NCBI GenBank assembly: GCA_964562855.1
Contig: CAZLVB010000039.1
Span: 1 to 6,769 of the forward strand
Reading direction: 5' to 3'
DNA: 6,769 bases
From: 2-12-FULL-41-17 sp964562855
Lineage (GTDB): Bacteria > Patescibacteriota > Microgenomatia > Curtissbacterales > GWA2-41-24
Below the pieces are notes generated by a model that was not told the origin of the DNA, made no database searches, and worked only from the letters and a program-made list of their open reading frames with translations. The translations under genes and the position numbers were made by a program. This document shows, piece by piece, positions 5,758-6,769 of the stretch; the first letter of the stretch is position 1, and the number at the start of each line of letters is the position of its first letter.

Positions 5758-5787
5758 TAGTTCGATGAATCGATTCATTAGACCAAA
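5758..5787 (-). repeat. 30-bp direct repeat, downstream copy (before phosphoesterase)
   Basis: Identical over 30 bp to 6215-6244; the identity stops on both sides. It contains the perfect 14-bp palindrome ATGAATCGATTCAT at 5765-5778 and, on the minus strand, TCTAAT (5782-5777). It supplies the last two codons and the TAA stop of the TrpR-like gene, and ends 2 nt before the phosphoesterase ATG. At 17 bp upstream of TCTAAT the sequence is AGGGCA, a poor -35, so this copy is not an obvious promoter by itself. It may be an internal operator or a duplicated leader. Confidence 0.95.
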
Positions 5788-6212
5788 GTTTTCCTCCTAT
5801 GCCCTAACCTACGTTTAACCTCGTCTTCCTCAGCAAACGTGTATTTCGCGTTAACGTTACGAAAATGCAAGCGTTCCAACTCCTGCCAAAATTCTTTCCA
5901 CCTCTCGCTTTTTTTTAACTTCGCAATCGTCCGCCTGTAACCGCCCGAAAGTTCAAGGGTCTTGCCTACCGCAGTTATCGTTGACTGACTTACATTAAGT
6001 AATTCCTTGATGTGCTGGTAGGTCTTTCCCGCGTCAAGAAGAATAGAGATAGCCAACCTTTTGGCCAACATAACCCTCTCTGTCCTTGTCAAAAGATCAT
6101 CCAGGAAAATCTCAGCGTCTTGTCTATTCAAAAGACCAATCGCCCGAAAAAAACTCTCAAACAACCGACTTGCCGTTTCCCTGTCTAATGGTTTTCTGGA
6201 TACCTGTGGCAT
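5778..6212 (-). CDS. TrpR/YerC-like helix-turn-helix regulator
   Basis: This 144-residue protein has a Trp-repressor-superfamily core, resembling the YerC/YecD group. Residues about 18-60 (ESFFRAIGLLNRQDAEIFLDDLL, then TRTERVMLAKRLAISILL) match the helical dimerisation part. Residues about 64-86 (TYQHIKELLNVSQSTITAVG) form the helix-turn-helix. A charged C-terminal extension (about 95-144, Lys/Arg/Glu-rich) makes it longer than the roughly 100-residue family norm. No tryptophan-synthesis gene is nearby, so neither a Trp ligand nor a trp operon role can be claimed. The gene lies between two identical 30-bp palindromic repeats. The upstream copy overlaps its own promoter's -10 and likely start site, which suggests autoregulation. 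The downstream copy provides its stop codon. The ATG at 6212 has no Shine-Dalgarno sequence and would be about 15 nt from the predicted transcription start. The adjacent phosphoesterase is the best candidate co-target. Confidence 0.85.
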   Translation of the reverse strand: MPQVSRKPLDRETASRLFESFFRAIGLLNRQDAEIFLDDLLTRTERVMLAKRLAISILLDAGKTYQHIKELLNVSQSTITAVGKTLELSGGYRRTIAKLKKSERWKEFWQELERLHFRNVNAKYTFAEEDEVKRRLGHRRKTLV

Positions 6213-6214
6213 AA

Positions 6215-6244
6215 TAGTTCGATGAATCGATTCATTAGACCAAA
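6215..6244 (-). repeat. 30-bp direct repeat, upstream copy (operator-like)
   Basis: Identical to 5758-5787. The perfect palindrome ATGAATCGATTCAT occupies 6222-6235, immediately after and partly overlapping the -10 box TCTAAT (6239-6234). The repeat ends 2 nt before the ATG of the TrpR-like gene, the same spacing as the other copy has to the phosphoesterase ATG. A palindrome over the -10/+1 region is a typical place for a repressor operator. Confidence 0.95.
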
Positions 6245-6262
6245 TGAAAAATGGGGTGTCAA
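6234..6262 (-). promoter_or_regulatory. Sigma70-type promoter of TrpR-like gene
   Basis: TTGACA (6262-6257, perfect -35), a 17-bp spacer, and TCTAAT (6239-6234, 5 of 6 to TATAAT). Transcription should start near 6226-6228, inside the 14-bp palindrome, giving a leader of roughly 15 nt without a Shine-Dalgarno sequence. It lies in the 90-bp gap between argS and the regulator. An 8-bp piece of the palindrome (GAATCGAT, 6281-6288) recurs 18 bp upstream of the -35 and could be a weak second site. The promoter would serve the regulator and, by read-through, the phosphoesterase. Confidence 0.7.
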
Positions 6263-6302
6263 GGAGTAAAATAAGCCAACGAATCGATCTACCGGTGTTA
6301 AT

Positions 6303-6769
6303 CTACATCTTCTTAGGGGCAGAAACTCCCAGAAGCCTCAAGGTATTCGCGAGCACGATTTGAGTTGCCAGACACAAGGCCAAACGAGCGGATCTTAAAT
6401 CACCTTTTTCCGAAAGCACAGGACAGTTTTCATAGAATTTGTGAAAGGCATCGGCAAGACCAACCGCATAAGAAGTCAGCTGATGGACGGCAAAATTCTG
6501 GGCAATGTCAAAAACCAACTCCTCAAGCCTGGCGATCTGCTTGATTAGAGCAAGTTCGTAGTCAGTAGTTAATAGTTTGTAGTTAGGTTTCGGATTGCTC
6601 GCCTTGAGCGAGTTTCGAGTCGAAAGGCGGATTTCGGATTTCGGATTTGCGCGTTGCAAGATACTTGCAATGCGTGCATGCGCATACTGCACGTAATAAA
6701 CCGGGTTTTTAGTTGATTTTTCGCGCGCCAGCGCAAGGTCAAAATCCATATGGGTGTTGGCATCGTGCA
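6303..6769 (-). CDS. argS: Arginyl-tRNA synthetase, C-terminal part (5' end beyond window)
   Basis: ArgRS is a class I synthetase that charges tRNA-Arg in the cytosol. Only the last 154 residues are present; the frame is open at the right edge, so the Met at 6749 is internal. Conserved features are HDANTHMDFDLALA, then NPVYYVQYAHARIASIL (fragment residues 21-37, the very conserved YVQYAHAR block), the helical anticodon-binding domain with LTSYAVGLADAFHKFYENCPVL, and the terminal ARLALCLATQIVLANTLRLLGVSAPKKM. Fragment residues about 41-70 (Asn/Lys/Ser-rich) fill the linker between the YVQYAHAR block and ELALIKQIARLEE. They are encoded by two heptamer arrays with two small hairpins between them (6558-6649), so the linker appears to be an in-frame insertion or expansion. 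The end (LLTTDY) still resembles native ArgRS linkers. The enzyme is presumably functional, since the frame is intact. Confidence 0.96.
   Translation of the reverse strand, partial: HDANTHMDFDLALAREKSTKNPVYYVQYAHARIASILQRANPKSEIRLSTRNSLKASNPKPNYKLLTTDYELALIKQIARLEELVFDIAQNFAVHQLTSYAVGLADAFHKFYENCPVLSEKGDLRSARLALCLATQIVLANTLRLLGVSAPKKM
6558..6585 (+). repeat. Heptamer array A inside argS
   Basis: Four 7-bp units: GTAGTCA, GTAGTTA, ATAGTTT, GTAGTTA. They encode NYKLLTTDY on the minus strand, at the end of the ArgRS linker. Confidence 0.75.
6598..6625. repeat. Two back-to-back small hairpins between the argS arrays
   Basis: CTCGC-CTTGA-GCGAG (6598-6612) is followed directly by TTTCG-AGT-CGAAA (6613-6625). 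Both have perfect 5-bp stems. They separate heptamer arrays A and B, giving the insert an array-hairpin-hairpin-array layout. Confidence 0.55.
6629..6649 (+). repeat. Heptamer array B inside argS
   Basis: Three 7-bp units: GGATTTC, GGATTTC, GGATTTG. They encode part of NPKSEIR on the minus strand, just after the conserved ArgRS block. Confidence 0.75.
6650..6674. repeat. 11-bp stem-loop in argS
   Basis: CGCGTTGCAAG (6650-6660), loop ATA, CTTGCAATGCG (6664-6674), with one G-T wobble in 11 pairs. It encodes RIASILQRA, which is conserved ArgRS sequence, so the structure may follow from codon choice. It directly abuts array B. Confidence 0.5.

Noticed and set aside
5757..5768. Minus-strand TCATCGAACTAG resembles, from memory, part of the E. 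coli trp operator region
   Set aside because: Only one half-site-like stretch matches, the last G is absent in the upstream copy, and no trp gene is nearby. It is most likely a coincidence, although the enclosed gene is TrpR-related.
5752..5778. Eight-codon frame (MNRFIELE) in the downstream repeat, overlapping the phosphoesterase ATG as ATGA, with AGGAGG 14 nt upstream
   Set aside because: It could couple translation to the phosphoesterase, but the spacing is long and the AGGAGG is explained by two Arg codons of the regulator. In the upstream copy the same frame runs out of phase for 16 codons. Too short to support.
6569..6763. Minus-strand open frame of 64 codons at the right end
   Set aside because: It is out of frame with argS, whose conserved blocks run through the same DNA.

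Overview
The window is a compact block of bacterial chromosome in which every supported gene lies on the minus strand. In transcription order (right to left) they are: argS (3' part only), a TrpR/YerC-like regulator, a membrane-anchored metallophosphoesterase, an M16 zinc peptidase, a small GIY-YIG nuclease, a secreted NHL beta-propeller protein, a four-helix-bundle (23S-IVS-like) protein, and ndk (cut at its 3' end by the window edge). The organism is most likely a member of the Candidate Phyla Radiation (Patescibacteria). This is inferred from the mix of small four-helix-bundle and GIY-YIG genes with repeat-flanked ends, the near absence of Shine-Dalgarno sequences at start codons, tight packing, and a surface NHL-repeat protein. 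TGA serves as a stop codon (end of the NHL gene), which argues against the CPR lineages that read UGA as glycine. I cannot name a species.

Right part (4877-6769). argS ends at 6303. After 40 bp a near-consensus sigma70-type promoter (TTGACA, 17 bp, TCTAAT) drives the TrpR-like gene. Its -10 box lies inside a 30-bp repeat whose core is the perfect 14-bp palindrome ATGAATCGATTCAT. A second identical copy of the 30-bp repeat lies at the other end of the regulator gene, overlapping its stop codon. Each copy ends exactly 2 nt before an ATG: one before the regulator, one before the metallophosphoesterase. This is the strongest signal in the window. It can be read as an autoregulatory operator shared by the two genes, or as a duplicated leader bracketing an inserted or removable regulator gene.

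Middle part (3015-4876). A complete M16 peptidase is preceded by a 122-bp AT-rich spacer with inverted arrays of an 8-bp unit (ATTGYTAN). Downstream of it is a GIY-YIG gene bracketed by perfect 14-bp inverted repeats (GCCCCGTTAGAAAC). That unit sits only 9 bp from the start codon of the NHL gene, and the two reading frames overlap by 8 bp.

Left part (1-3022). The 702-residue secreted protein has six NHL repeats that should form a closed six-bladed propeller, followed by Ig/FnIII-like domains and a Pro/Thr/Ser-rich tail. Then comes a four-helix-bundle gene bracketed by inverted arrays of a 7-bp unit (five units on each side), then ndk.

A theme runs across the window: short tandem arrays with 7- or 8-bp periods but different unit sequences occur at 467-501, 869-903, 4753-4863, 5183-5210, 6558-6585 and 6629-6649. 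Some flank genes, one pair flanks no gene, and others sit inside argS and the phosphoesterase gene without breaking the reading frame. No rRNA, tRNA, CRISPR array or canonical insertion sequence is visible. There is no gene-free stretch longer than 177 bp.
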